A stretch of 64,000 nucleotides of DNA from Gymnopus androsaceus JB14 (taxonomy: Eukaryota > Basidiomycota > Agaricomycetes > Agaricales > Omphalotaceae): positions 1 through 64,000 of the forward strand of contig ML769569.1 in the NCBI GenBank assembly GCA_009733575.1. Direction: 5' to 3'. Numbering within the stretch: the first letter of the stretch is position 1; each line of letters starts with the position of its first letter. Shown here in pieces: positions 1 to 11,479 of this stretch. The translations under genes were made by a program, and so were the position numbers. The notes beneath the pieces were generated by a model. It searched no databases. It saw only the letters and a list, made by a program, of their open reading frames with translations, and was not told the DNA's origin.

Positions 1-628
1 GTAGCTGTTTAAATTCAATAATTATTGTCTACATTATCTCGTTGAGTAAATTATTATGAGATTTTTCAGTACAGCACAATATTGGACACTACATAGCTTC
101 TATAGTAGCTGAATGACTGGAGCGCTGCTTGTTGCTCCATTTACTACTGGAGTCATCAGTGGGGAGCTACAGAGCACTACGGAGCCATTGGTGAGGTGCT
201 ACAGGAGACTATGTAGTGCTATGTAAAAGGGGACTGAGCAACACGGCTATCATTACTACATTGGCTACATAATGCTACGGAGTAAATTCTTTTTTCCCTG
301 ATGACACAACTCTTCTACTTGCATACCACCTGAGGCTAATTATTTGATCAGCTTCTTTCCTCCTACTCAGAACTCCTCTAATAATTATCAAATGTTCATC
401 TGCCGCTTCTACTTCAGCCCACTATTCATGTCTTCTAGACCTTCAGAAAAACTCATGATCCTGCATCCCCTTCCAGATGAGTAGACAGCGAAGAGCAGAC
501 TAGAGAACAAACAAGGAGGGTTAGAGGTTCAAGACCACCAAGCCAAACCAAATGGAAGAATTTTAGGAAGGTATAACTGTGGTGAGACTTGATGCCAGCA
601 TAGAAAGCATATGGGCTAGTGGGTATAT
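1..628. other. Intergenic, possible CACTA-ended small element
   Basis: No credible gene is seen. Bases 88-97 (CACTACATAG) and 208-217 (CTATGTAGTG) are inverted copies about 130 bases apart, with partly matching sequence just inside. That is how a small CACTA-ended miniature element would look. No target duplication is visible, so this is weak. Confidence 0.25.
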
Positions 629-2066
629 ATGTATTTGTCATGTTCAACATGCGTACCATGCAGCACAGTCACTGTGGTAGTTGAGGATCCTGTTGGGAGG
701 GAATTCAGTGATCCATTCCCTACATCCATGGGCACTGCTGATCCTGATGAAGCGGAGCTGTCCAAGGTAAAGGAAGGTACTCCAAGCTCTATGTGGTCTA
801 GAAGATATTCTGAAAGGAATAGCCTGTCAGGTTGGAATTTATTGGATCAAACTCTTATTGGAGTTACCATCAAAGCATGCAGCAACACCATGCTGGATTT
901 GGCAGATGTCCCCAGTTAAGAGAATGCAAGACAATTGGTGATTGGTGAAAGGGCATGCAAGTCACAGTGGAACATAGATCAGAGCCAAAGATGAGCCAGA
1001 CAATTTCTCTCCTCTAGAGTCTACTGTAGACCATTACTTGGATAGGCTGGAGCGAAGCTACATTCAGTGAGAAACATACCCAAGGTCAAGCACAAAGGAC
1101 TTGGTATCAAGATGCAGGCATAGTTGGACCTTGAGTGATAGTCATTGTCATCAGAGATAGAATTACAGTGAACCACTGAAAGTACCTATGCAAACAAATC
1201 TTTGAAGGTCAGGTCTGCTGCCTGTGAAGGGGATTTTGAGCAATGTGGACTGGGCGAGTGAAATCACAAGAGAACATACCTCTGCTGCTAACCATTGGTG
1301 AAGCTTCACCATCAAGATTCTCAAGGTCTGAGCCCCTCTTCCAGATTGTGTTATAGAATATCTGGACATTTAGAGCAAGTCTTTGATGCAGGCCATGGTC
1401 ATGTTCATATGAATCCAACAAGGGAAGTTTTTGCGGAATGGCCAGAGCTAGAAGAATGGCAAGATTCTGTGAAGGATAGATTAAGGCTATGTACTCAGCA
1501 TGCAAAAAAGTAACCAGATTTTTACATACATGTTCAAATTAATGTAGAATTACTACTCAAATATGCCCAAAGAACCTCAGTATAAGACCTCCCATTGCCA
1601 ACTAGACTCTCCACAAAAAAATTGTTTCATTGGAGCCATTGAAGTGCATCATAATGTTGCCAAAGCATGCCAGCTGATTCTGCCAGAGCAATGACAAATA
1701 TCCTGATAGTTGTTGTGGGTTGTTTTGCAAAATATTCCTGATAACTCCAAGTGCAAAGAAATATTGCCTTGCCTATTCATTTGCCAAATATCCCAATAAT
1801 GAGCAGATCCTCACTGGTTGGTCCAGCCGTAGGATTGGCAACACAGCAAATTTCAAGCTTCCGCTTTTCTCCCTGCTGGGCACTTATTTCAATGGCGCTT
1901 ATTTCTTACTTTTGCCAAATATTTGGTAAAACTGATATATTCACTATAATAAATATTTACCAAAATATTCAGCCATAACAAGATATTACCCAAATTGAGG
2001 ATCAAAGGGACCTTGGATAGTCTGCTAAAGCTATTTTATGTACAGTGAGGAATCATAGATAAAGGG

Positions 2067-3235
2067 TCATGAAATATAAAGAAATTCAGTATTATAGCAA
2101 GAAACCAAGATATTTTGCAAAATATTATGATAGTGATCATCCTGACCTTGATTCTTCCCAGGGGGCTCTGCTGCTTCTCTCATGAGACTCTCCAAAACCC
2201 ACTTCACATCCTTCAAGAGATAAACCCACTGGGAATCATTGTCCATGTCACCATCATCTCCAATCTCCCTTACCAGACTGCAGAAATTCACCAGAAGAGT
2301 TCATCTGATGCCATGGAGGGTTGAGGACCTTCCACCAGTGGAGAAGCTGACTTTGAAGACCATCAGGATCACAAGTCAGCACTCTGTCAGATCTGCCACT
2401 CTGGACCCAAGTCCCCATGGCTTTAGGACAATCCTTGCCACCAGGAAGTCCCTTGCCCTGATTAACCTCTAGGAATCCTTTGGCACTTTCAAGCAAACCA
2501 AGCCTGGAAGTCTCCACAGTGACATGGGCGGACTTTGCAGTAGTCTTGGAGAGACAGATGCGGGATTGGATGCAGGAGTGGATTAACAGATGTACCTTCA
2601 GGATGAAGACCTTGCAGGAGGAAAGCTTCAGCTAAAGTTGTCTTCAGCTTAGGCTTTGGTTGGGGCTTGGCAGTGGGATCATAGCCAGGACCACCTTCCT
2701 TGGTACAGCTCACTGCAGGGGTGCATCTCATGCCTTCAAAAGAAATGCCTGGAGGAGGCATGAGAATTTTCTGAGAAAATGCAGTGATTCCTCTGATTGG
2801 AGATGCATCAGATACCCAAGATGCACAATGTTTCTTTGAGGCAGAGGGAGGAGCAAGACAGGCAGCAAGAAGGGTACAGTGAGCAGGCTGAGGTATTTGC
2901 CAGGGTTTACCTCTAGGGGGCCCTATCTTCAGGGGAGCTTCATCGCAGGTGTGTTTGCAAGGAGCTTGAGTAGCTTGACTGGAAAGACAGGTGCGGGTGG
3001 AAATGTGATCCTTCGGGTCTTCATAGCTGGAGTCTGAGTCCAAGTCAGAGCTGACTTTCCCCTTCTTCTCCTTCTTTGGCTTCTTTCCTTTCCTTCTCTT
3101 TGGCTCTTCATCTATCTCCTTCTTCCCCTTCCCTTTCTTGTAAGTTTTCCCTGTTGCTCTAACTTTAGCGTTCTTCTTATCTTCATCATCCTTGGGCAAT
3201 GTGAGAAGAGTGGGATCATTTAATATATCCTGCAA
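2067..3235 (-). pseudogene. Decayed lysine-rich coding remnant, unknown
   Basis: I do not recognise this gene. On the minus strand an open stretch of about 248 codons (3,235-2,489) starts with a lysine-rich, charged segment (many Lys-Lys, Glu-Glu and Asp-Ser runs around 3,020-3,200) and then turns into low-quality sequence with many Cys, Pro and Ser. Further minus-strand open pieces follow (2,517-2,254 and 2,291-2,067), one ending in an amphipathic helix-like segment (WVYLLKDVKWVLESLM). Composition and the broken frames suggest an old transposon-associated gene rather than a working one. A basic N-terminal region is common in nucleic-acid-binding transposon proteins, but no domain is identifiable. 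Confidence 0.3.
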
Positions 3236-3546
3236 GGAATTGGTGGCATTGGAGGATGGACCAGAAAGTATGTCACCTGTAAAAAAGTTAGTTTATACTT
3301 ATCAGAATATAAAGCAAAACATACTGTGCTTAAGTTTATACATATTGGAACAAAAATTTACCAGTCCCCAGATGTGCTCATCATAGAATGACTCTGGGTT
3401 CCAGACATGGAATTTTCATTCTGTATTTTGAGACATCACGCTGGGATAAATTATTATAAGCCAAATGCAAAGAAAAAAGATGAAAATAAGATGCACTAGG
3501 GACTACAGGAGAGCTACTACAGCTTATATACTAATTGTCTGTAAAA

Positions 3547-3788
3547 CTGTACTTGTAGCCACAGAAAAAAACGGTCCAGGTCACATTTGCATTTGAACTT
3601 GCAATTTTCAGTGCATTTTGGAAAGGAGATCACAAAAAATTCTGTGTGCGTGAATATGTTGTATTGATAATGATAAACATCCTCAGAAAGTATGGGGCTT
3701 ATAATGCAAGCATGAGAATGTAAAACAACCAAGTACTTGAGTGGTATCAAAAAAGGTGGACCATTTTTTTCTGTGGCCATGAGTACAG
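3547..3788. mobile_element. MITE, GCCACAGAAAAAA family
   Basis: A 242-base element bounded by inverted repeats: CTGTACT then TAGCCACAGAAAAAAACGG on the left, and the inverse (ending CTGTGGCCATGAGTACAG) on the right, matching over about 30 bases with few mismatches. It contains no gene. A related element with the same type of end (GGCACC plus an A run, then CAGTCC) and similar size lies at 19,164-19,392. Confidence 0.7.
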
Positions 3789-4132
3789 TACCTAAATCTA
3801 ATAATAGGTACAGTATTGGTAATTATCTATGTGTATAATGGTCCCTACAATGTGATGGATGTATATACATCAGCGGTTGATATCCTAGCTATAATCACAT
3901 GTACATAACTAGCAAATGACATTAATCAAATGATATCAATACATAGGAATGTGATTTTGGTGATTGGTAAGCCAATGTTGAATATCATGTTACAAAGTAC
4001 CTGATCATGTTTCCATGATTGCAAGCATATCTTTCAATACTTGGGTGGCAGAGCATATTCTCCATATCTGAGCCTATCTTGATCACACTGTCAGGCCTTG
4101 GCTTATTTCTAGACACTCCCTGTACCCACTAT

Positions 4133-4795
4133 CCACCCGCTGATGTTTCCCACGCTTTCTGACCATCCGCGGATACTTCCCACACTCATTACCTAAATTG
4201 TGGGCGCTTTCCATGCTTATTTACCATTTATCCTGCCTGCCGAGCACTTTCTACATGTGATTACCAGTTATCCTGCCTCCCAGGTGCCTCCCGCACTTGA
4301 TAACCATCCATCAGGCCTCCCAACGACTTACACAGCCACCCTACAGTATATAAGTAAACACCCCAAGTCCATGTACCCTAGTCTGTTATTACCATTGTTA
4401 CCAAATTGATCCTGTTTTGCTTCTGTCTCTGTCTCTGTCTCTCTGTTTCTGTCTGTTCTAACCAGTTGTGCCTTCCGAGCTCCATTTGAAGGCTCACTGT
4501 CATCTGCATCAACTGCAAGGCTCTGTCCATAGATACCAAATCTACATCCAGAGCTTACTGTCTTTTATCTCTGTCACCTGTATAGCCCCAAGTATACTAT
4601 GTACACATAGCAGAACCCCATTGGTATATTGCTATGTAGACAAGGAATTTAGACTAAGCTGCCCTATGGGGAATACCTAGTAGTAAATAAAGGAACTTTA
4701 GGCATGAATTATCTATACCTCCTCTCTAGTGACATCAGGGTCATCATGTGACCATCAGGGAATGGTTTCAGGCGGCATTCAGGAGGTGCATCAAA
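4133..4795. repeat. Left terminal inverted repeat of KDZ element
   Basis: The inner part (4,575-4,795) is an inverted copy of 17,545-17,778. The outer part has loosely repeated units built on ACCATCCGC, CCCACAC and TTACC, a CT-rich stretch at 4,420-4,457, and a TATA-like AGTATATAAGTAAA near 4,334. The transposase stop region (about 4,820) lies immediately inside it. Confidence 0.65.
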
Positions 4796-4819
4796 AGTCA
4801 TTCAACAAAATAAACTACA

Positions 4820-7054
4820 TTACAAACGTAGGTCAAAGTTCATCAAAGGTAGCATCAAGAACAGCAGCCACACGGGCTTCAAGCTCATGGATGTCCTTCT
4901 CCTCCTCCTCCTCTTTCCATTGTCCCACACCCCTGGCTACTCCTTCCATTGGCCCTGCAGCCTGTCGATGTCTAACATGGGTTCCAACCACCCAGTAGTG
5001 ATGGTTTGCATAATTGAAGCCCTTCAGCTTTGTAATGGCGAATAAGCGTGATCAATGCAAAGTATTGGAGCGGGATCATTCCTTCCAGTAGAGGCAAAGC
5101 TGCAATGCAAGAGCCGGGTCATGGGACTCCATTTCATTGGCCTTCCCGCATACCTCTCTCTCCTCATCTACCATGTAGGTCAGGAACCTCTTTACCTCCA
5201 CATGTACCCGGGAAAGCTCCTCCTCTGCTCAAATGAATTTGAAGAACTGGGTCATGAGAAGACAATTGTTTGGCATGGCCCACTTCCTCTTGCGCACATC
5301 CTCATGAGTATCGCGAAGTATGTCAAACTCCGAAAGGTAAGAGAAGTCCATGATCTCATCCCAGGTGATCTTACGGCAAGGTGGCCTGAGCGCAGCTGCC
5401 ATGTCATTATAGCTCACAATTGTGGCCTGTATTGACTTGACTTGGAGCGGATCTTAAGCAATTGACCTATGTGCTTGCGCATCTTGTAGCCTGGAAGGTG
5501 TGTATCAGCCAGCAAAATTTAAACACAAACCCAGGCTGCTTACCAGTACCAGAGATGTTAAGCCTTGCCATCTCAAACATACGAGCCACAAGAAGATACT
5601 CCAGCTTATCAAGCACCTTTCAATATGCAGCTTCCTTTACCATCTTCCTTGCTTCACCCCACTCCTCACATCCTTCTACCCACCGCACTTTGATGCTGAG
5701 GCACGCTTCCAAGGCTTGGACGTCAGAAATAAGCTTGCACTCATTTTCTTGCTCGTTACAATGCTTCCTCTTGTATATGTTTCCGGAGGTGTGTTTGATG
5801 TAGTTCTGACGAACCTCCAGCAAGCGTGACTGGCAGCTCTGCAAAGCTACCAGCTTCAAGTAATACTCCATCTGAATGGTCTCCTGAGGCGGAGTTCTGC
5901 AAAGATTATGCAGATATTCTCCTTCTTCCACCAGCCAGTCGTAGAGCACCTGAGGCAACGTGATACCTGCACTCTTCATACTCTTGCTTAATGCCTCTCA
6001 AGTGCCAGTGATCGCCAATGCCTGTTTGTCATTCTCGTACAAAAATTTGCTGGTACTCGCGTAGGTCTCGATATCTTTATAATAGAGAAATTCCGAAATG
6101 GCCCGTCTACAATGGAATGCAGATTGGTGGCGAGTGATTGGGGCCAGAGAGTTTGATGAGCTAAAAAAACGCTCATCGCCCTCACCATCCTCCAGGCCAC
6201 ACCTGACAATGTAGAGCATGAGAAAGAGGAGCTGGCAGAGGCATTTGTGTGCGTATCCATGCATAGTGCCAATGACAGGGAGATAGCTGGACCATTGAGC
6301 TAGACTTTTGAGCGGACTTCTTGCAATTGTTTTCGAGAACTTGCATGCAATGTCGTAGGCGATAGCAAGGGAGCCTCTGAGTTGTCCTTTGTTATTGCAT
6401 TCACGATCCTCCTTTTCAATGCCCATGAACAGATGCAGCAGCGCTAGAAGATATTGTGCACTGAAAGGATATCAGAGTGAGAAAAATAAGAATGCTGAAG
6501 ACTTACAGTTCACTACTCTGAACCATATCGCAAACGACAAGAACCATCATGTGTCTGCATAGCAGAACAAACCAGCCATTTTCTTGGAACTTTGCCATCA
6601 ATTTCACAGTGTTAGACTCCTTCATATTGTGCCACCATTCCTCGCAATGACCCTCTGCCCAAAGATGTTGAAGCAAAGGGGTATCTGCCCCTGCTGTTGT
6701 CTCCTCAATGCTTGCTCAATTGGCCTCGTCCCACACCTTAGTCTCCTCAAGAGAAGCAAAGTAATTTCCCCCTGCAACTCAGTGGTCAATCTTCTCCCTA
6801 CTAGCAGGTGGCAGATCCACACCAGCATCCTCTTTATCAACCAGCCGGTCCTCCTTCCTTTCAACTCTTTTCAAAGAGTCATTCCCATCCATCTGTGCAA
6901 TCATTTGCACATCGAGATCATTGTCTTCCTGAAGCCTGTATTGGCAGGTAGGGCATGCGTTGAGCATTCACCAGCCCATCCTTGCCATCCCAGTGCAGTT
7001 TGAACACACTCTTGCACACCGTTTAAAAGGGAGACATAGATGTCAAGCACAGTA
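4820..7054 (-). pseudogene. KDZ transposase, C-terminal two-thirds (interrupted)
   Basis: This is the downstream part of a KDZ-family transposase on the minus strand. Conserved blocks appear in order from 7,054 to about 4,820: the CPTCQYRLQ and MDGNDSLKRV block (about 6,967-6,850), the CDMVQSSEL block, an intron at about 6,506-6,460, a YDIACKF block, MHGYAHKCLCQLLF, then GLEDGEGDERFFS followed by SNSLAPITRHQSAFH (6,426-5,998). After that come a coiled-coil region (5,979-5,620) and the WDEIMDFSYLSEFDILRD block (5,417-5,229). The family acts on its own TIRs in the nucleus. Frameshifts between blocks (for example near 6,965 and below 5,229) mean this copy is probably inactive. The matching N-terminal part is at 10,498-11,398, displaced by a 3.4-kb insertion. 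Confidence 0.8.
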
Positions 7055-7379
7055 TACTGTAAAGCTTTTTCAAAAAATACTGATAAGTTGTCGTAGGTGT
7101 TTTGCAAAGAACTACGATAACTTCCGGAGGTCCAGGAAAAAGCCCGGTCAGCTGCCAGAGTCCGGTGAGGTGCTTAGGGCACTTATTCGGCACCCCCGGC
7201 ACTGTCCCAAAATGATGGAATACCATCAAATAGCATGATATCATGATTGAGGCATTGCTTTTGAAAAAGATGATGATAGCAGTGTATCGGGGCAATGCCC
7301 GCCCACTGGCATATACAGAGGCGGCCAAAAGATATTCCCCACGTGGGAACAATATTCCTTGTTAAGCTGGGGAATGTCT

Positions 7380-8110
7380 TTGGCACTGTATGAATATGGT
7401 TAGGGTGGCACCAGATAAATATGGTTATGGTATCACTGTACATATATGGTTACAGTGGCACCATATGAATATGATTAGGGTGGCACCATGATTACAGTGG
7501 CACCAAATAAATTCCAATGAGATAAATAATAATCACAAAAAATCATAAAATATTCATAAATCAGCAGCAGGAGTAGGGATATACACCATACTATATATGG
7601 TTATGGTGGACCATGGCACTGTATGAATATGGTTAGGTGGCACCAGATAAATATAGTTATGGTATCACTGTACATATATAGTTACAGTGGCACCATATGA
7701 ATATGATTAGGGTGGCACCATGATTACAGTGGCACCAAATAAATATGGTTAGGGTGGCACCATGATGAAAGTGGCAGCAAATAAATATGGGTAGAGTGGC
7801 ACCATATATACAGTGGCACCAGATGAATATGGTTAGGGTGGCACCATGATTAAAGTGGCACCAAATAAATATGGTTAAAGTGGCACCAAATAAATATGGT
7901 TAGAGTGGCACCATATCAATATGGGTAGGTGGCACTATTTACAGCCGCACCGTAAAAATATTGTTACAGTGGCCCCATATGAATATGGTTAGAGTGGCAC
8001 CTTATTTACAGCGGCACCATATGAATATAGTTAGGGTGACACCATATTTGCAGTGGTGCATATGAATATGGTTACAGTGACACTGGATAAATATGGTTGT
8101 GGTGCCACTG
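7380..8110. repeat. Minisatellite (GTGGCACCA...AATATGGTTAGG units)
   Basis: A degenerate array of units of roughly 25-50 bases built on GTGGCACCATATGAATATGG and GTTAGG. It is the left arm of an inverted pair with 9,570-9,910. It lies wholly inside the 3.4-kb foldback element and has no coding value. Confidence 0.8.
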
Positions 8111-9569
8111 TATGCATTCCTAATACAGTTACTGTACTTCTATGTACAGAGGCAATGGTCATGGTCACAGAGGCCTCGTTGCATTGCACCATGATATCAT
8201 GGTCAAATTTAGCCCCATCACCTAACTTTCGACCATGACACACCCAAAAAAAGTCAAATAAATCAAAATAAATAAATTTTATTGCATATGTCACGGCCAC
8301 AACCTGGTTCATTGCCTAAGTTCAGACCGTGATGTGCATGTGACTGTTGCCTCTGTACATAGAAGTACAGTATGGTACTGCCATATAAATATGGTTATGG
8401 GCCAGCAACATGAATCTGGTTACAGTATCATTACTGCTTTTGACCAATCCTTCAATCATGTATTACCTGTCAAAAATCAACAAGCAGAGTAAATTTATTC
8501 TCGAGGTTTTGGCATATTTTTTGTTATATTCTAATGTGTATTTTTCTGAACTCCATGAATAGTTGGTTGCAACAGTACAAGAGTACCCAGTCATGATGAT
8601 ACTATCTATATACTCATACTGAGTTATGAGTACTGCAGTAATGTAGCCATAGCATTCTAGTTGTAGCAGCACCATACCATAGAAGTAGGGCTGCTATTAA
8701 CACAAGTCATATCATGCTTCTGTACCAGTATATCACACTACCTTCAAAGCTGTCCATGAACTTGTATAAACCCAAGTCACCCAAACTACATCACACGAGT
8801 TACCTCTCTGAGCAAATAGTACTTTGGTATACTCACATTGGTATTGTAGTACTAGTACTGTAATTGTCATAGTTCAGACAGGTAGCCATATTCTATGTTA
8901 CTGTTAGTGCATATACTGGTTAGTCTTGTCTGTGGTACTGAGCTATACTCTACTAATACTATACATGAACCACATTTACATGGCATTTTGAGGATAACCA
9001 CACTTATATGGTTAGGGTCATATGGAAGTACCCTAACCATATTTATGCAGCAATACCATAACAATATTAATACAGTAGTATATGAATATGGTCATGATGG
9101 TACTATCACTATAACATATCATCATGACTAGGTACTCTTGTACTATTACAACCAACTATCCATGGATTTTTGGAAAAAAAAAAACACCTAAGAATATTAC
9201 AAAAAATAATGTACCATTTCAAGCACTTTGGTTGGAGGTATGACCTGTGACCAGCTGAACAAATTTAGATTTGGTTGAGGATCAGTGGGACCTGTGACAG
9301 AATGAAAATATTACAAAAATATTCTACCAATTTGGGTTAGGTGCATGGAGGGCGCACACAAAAATTGAAAGAAATTTGTCACTCACTGCTATGATACTGG
9401 ACAACCATGACATTTCATTTTGTTGGAGCCCCTGTGACCTGTGACCAACAAAGTGATCAAAATGGTACAGTATGCCAAAACCTTGAGAAATTTAAATTCA
9501 CTTTATTTGTGGATTTTTGAGAGGTAAGACATAATTGAAATTGAACAGTTGGATGAAAGCAGTGATGAT

Positions 9570-9910
9570 ACTGTAACCATATTCATGTGGCTGGCCTATA
9601 AAAATATTTATAGGGCAGTACCATAACTATATCTGGAATTTATACAGTGGCACCACAACTGTATTTATCTGGTGTCACTGTAACCATATTCACATGCTGC
9701 CACTGTAACAATATTTATACAGTGCCACTGTAAATATGGTGCCACCCTAACCATATTTATTTGGTGCCACTGTAATCATGTGGCCACCCTAACCATATTC
9801 ATACAGTGCCACTGTAACCATATATATACAGTGATACCATAACTATATTTATCTGGTGCCACTCTAACCATACTCATACAGTACCATGGTTCACCATAAC
9901 CATATATAGT
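9570..9910. repeat. Inverted copy of the GTGGCACCA minisatellite
   Basis: Units read CCACCCTAACCATATTCATA and GTGCCACTGTAACC, which is the reverse complement of the array at 7,380-8,110. The two arrays would pair if the element were extruded. Confidence 0.75.
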
Positions 9911-10497
9911 ATGGTGTTTTATGAGTGTTTTCTGATTTTTTTTGTGATTATTATCTATTATTGGAGTTTATTTGTCAAAGATACAGGGTCATATGATTGT
10001 GACACACTCTCTGAATATTTTTCATATTTTTTGTAATTTTTCCAGGATTTTTCCGGCATTTATGGGGCCTAATTTCAATTTTTTGTGCTAAATTGAGTCT
10101 CAAGTCACATGACAAAAAATTTCAGCTAGCGCAGGGCGCCCTTCTGCCCCCTGAATATTTTCACTATTTTTCATGATTTTTTCAGGAATATATAAGGCTT
10201 CCTGACGACTTTTTTTTTTTTGTGAAATAAGCACTATATATGCCAGTGGGCGGGCATTGCCCCGATACACTGCTATCATCATCTTTTTCAAAAGCAATGC
10301 CTCAATCATGATATCATGCTATTTGATAGTATTCCATCATTTTGGGACAGTGCCGGGGGTGCCGAATAAGCGCCCTAAGCGCCTCACCAGACTCTGGTAG
10401 CTGACCGGGCTTTTTTCCGGACCTCCGGAAGTTATTGTAGTTCTTTGCAAAACACCTACAATAACTTATCAGTATTTTTTGAAAATGCTTTACAGTA

Positions 10498-11398
10498 TCA
10501 GCTGTGTCAAGAGCAGTGTAAATCTAGGAGGAGATGTATGGGCGGAAAGCAACACCCTCCAGATCGCAGAGAGTTTTTGTGAACAGCTGTGAGATGTGGA
10601 CATTGTACAAACAGTGCATGATAAAGGCTGATAGTGTGGATGGTAAAGCCTGTAGAGTGCTTGAGCAGGGACATGGGAAGTATACCAGAGCGAATCAGAC
10701 TGGCAGAGTCAAAGACGTTGTTGGTGTGGGGAACTTCTCTGTAATCAGTGCCTGATACCGCTGAGCATCAGCGCACGTTCAAGCCAATGAAAAGGAGACA
10801 ATGTACCAAAGACATCTACCACATTGATCCACAGCGATGGCTTCCCACACGTAGGCAAGGGCTCCCCCATTGTATTCCTACAACACCAGTCCATGTAGGC
10901 ATCAACCATGCCCGCTGTCTGCTGCTCCCAGTATTTGCTGGTCTTGTCTGTTCTATCCTGCCTGTTGGTGTGGAAATCTTGATATTCTACCCTGACCTTT
11001 CTAGCTGTCTTCTCAACCTCGGTATCCTCTACCTCATCCTCACTGTCATTGTCAGAGTTGACCCATCCACTTCCGTGAGTGCCACCCTCGTAAGCCATAG
11101 GTTCATCAGATGCAGACTTGGGGGCAGGGTCAGGGGGATAGTCTTGAGTAATGACGACCTCCAGAAGGTCATGAGCCAGAACGTGCACTTCTGCAGCAGC
11201 GCTCTTCTTCTTCATCAGCTGAGTCTGCAAATGGCAAAAAGACATGGTCCCTCGAGTCCCAGACTTTTGCTGCAATTTGGCGTCGCCTTGTAAACCATGT
11301 GAAGGGCCATGCTGTCGGTGACTGGAACTGGCGCTCTGGCGTTTTGATATCTGCAGTGCATGAACACGACAATTGAATCGGAGGGTGTTTGACAACAT
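10498..11398 (-). pseudogene. KDZ transposase, N-terminal part (interrupted)
   Basis: The upstream part of the KDZ transposase. An open frame of 217 codons (11,398-10,745) contains an acidic linker (DNDSEDEVEDTEVEK) and then the family's typical early block with an aromatic-rich helix (KYWEQQTAGMVDAYMDW). Downstream on the minus strand, in changing frames, a CPHLTAVHKNSL-like block and an AFRPYISS-stop-IYTALD block run up to the edge of the 3.4-kb element at 10,497. The next family residues (TVLDIYVSLLNGVQ) resume at 7,054. The stop and the frame changes show decay besides the insertion. The true start is uncertain because 11,480 onward is another inserted unit. Confidence 0.65.
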
Positions 11399-11479
11399 GT
11401 ATTGCTGGCATAAACATTCAGTGTGGCTTTGTGATCATGCCCATGTAACAGGTAAAAAGCACCTGCATGGGCGCTTCTT

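Larger units (their letters stand above)
7055..10497. mobile_element. 3.4-kb non-autonomous foldback element in KDZ gene
   Basis: The ends are inverted repeats of about 260 bases. CTGTAAAGC with the following sequence at 7,057-7,316 matches the reverse complement of about 10,236-10,495 almost throughout. TA flanks both tips. No gene is visible inside. Instead the interior holds AT-rich minisatellites, GTGGCACCA plus TATGAATATGGTTAGG units at about 7,380-8,110 and the inverted form at about 9,570-9,910, so the whole unit could fold on itself at several levels. The flanking DNA on each side encodes adjoining parts of the KDZ transposase, which shows it is an insertion. Confidence 0.8.
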
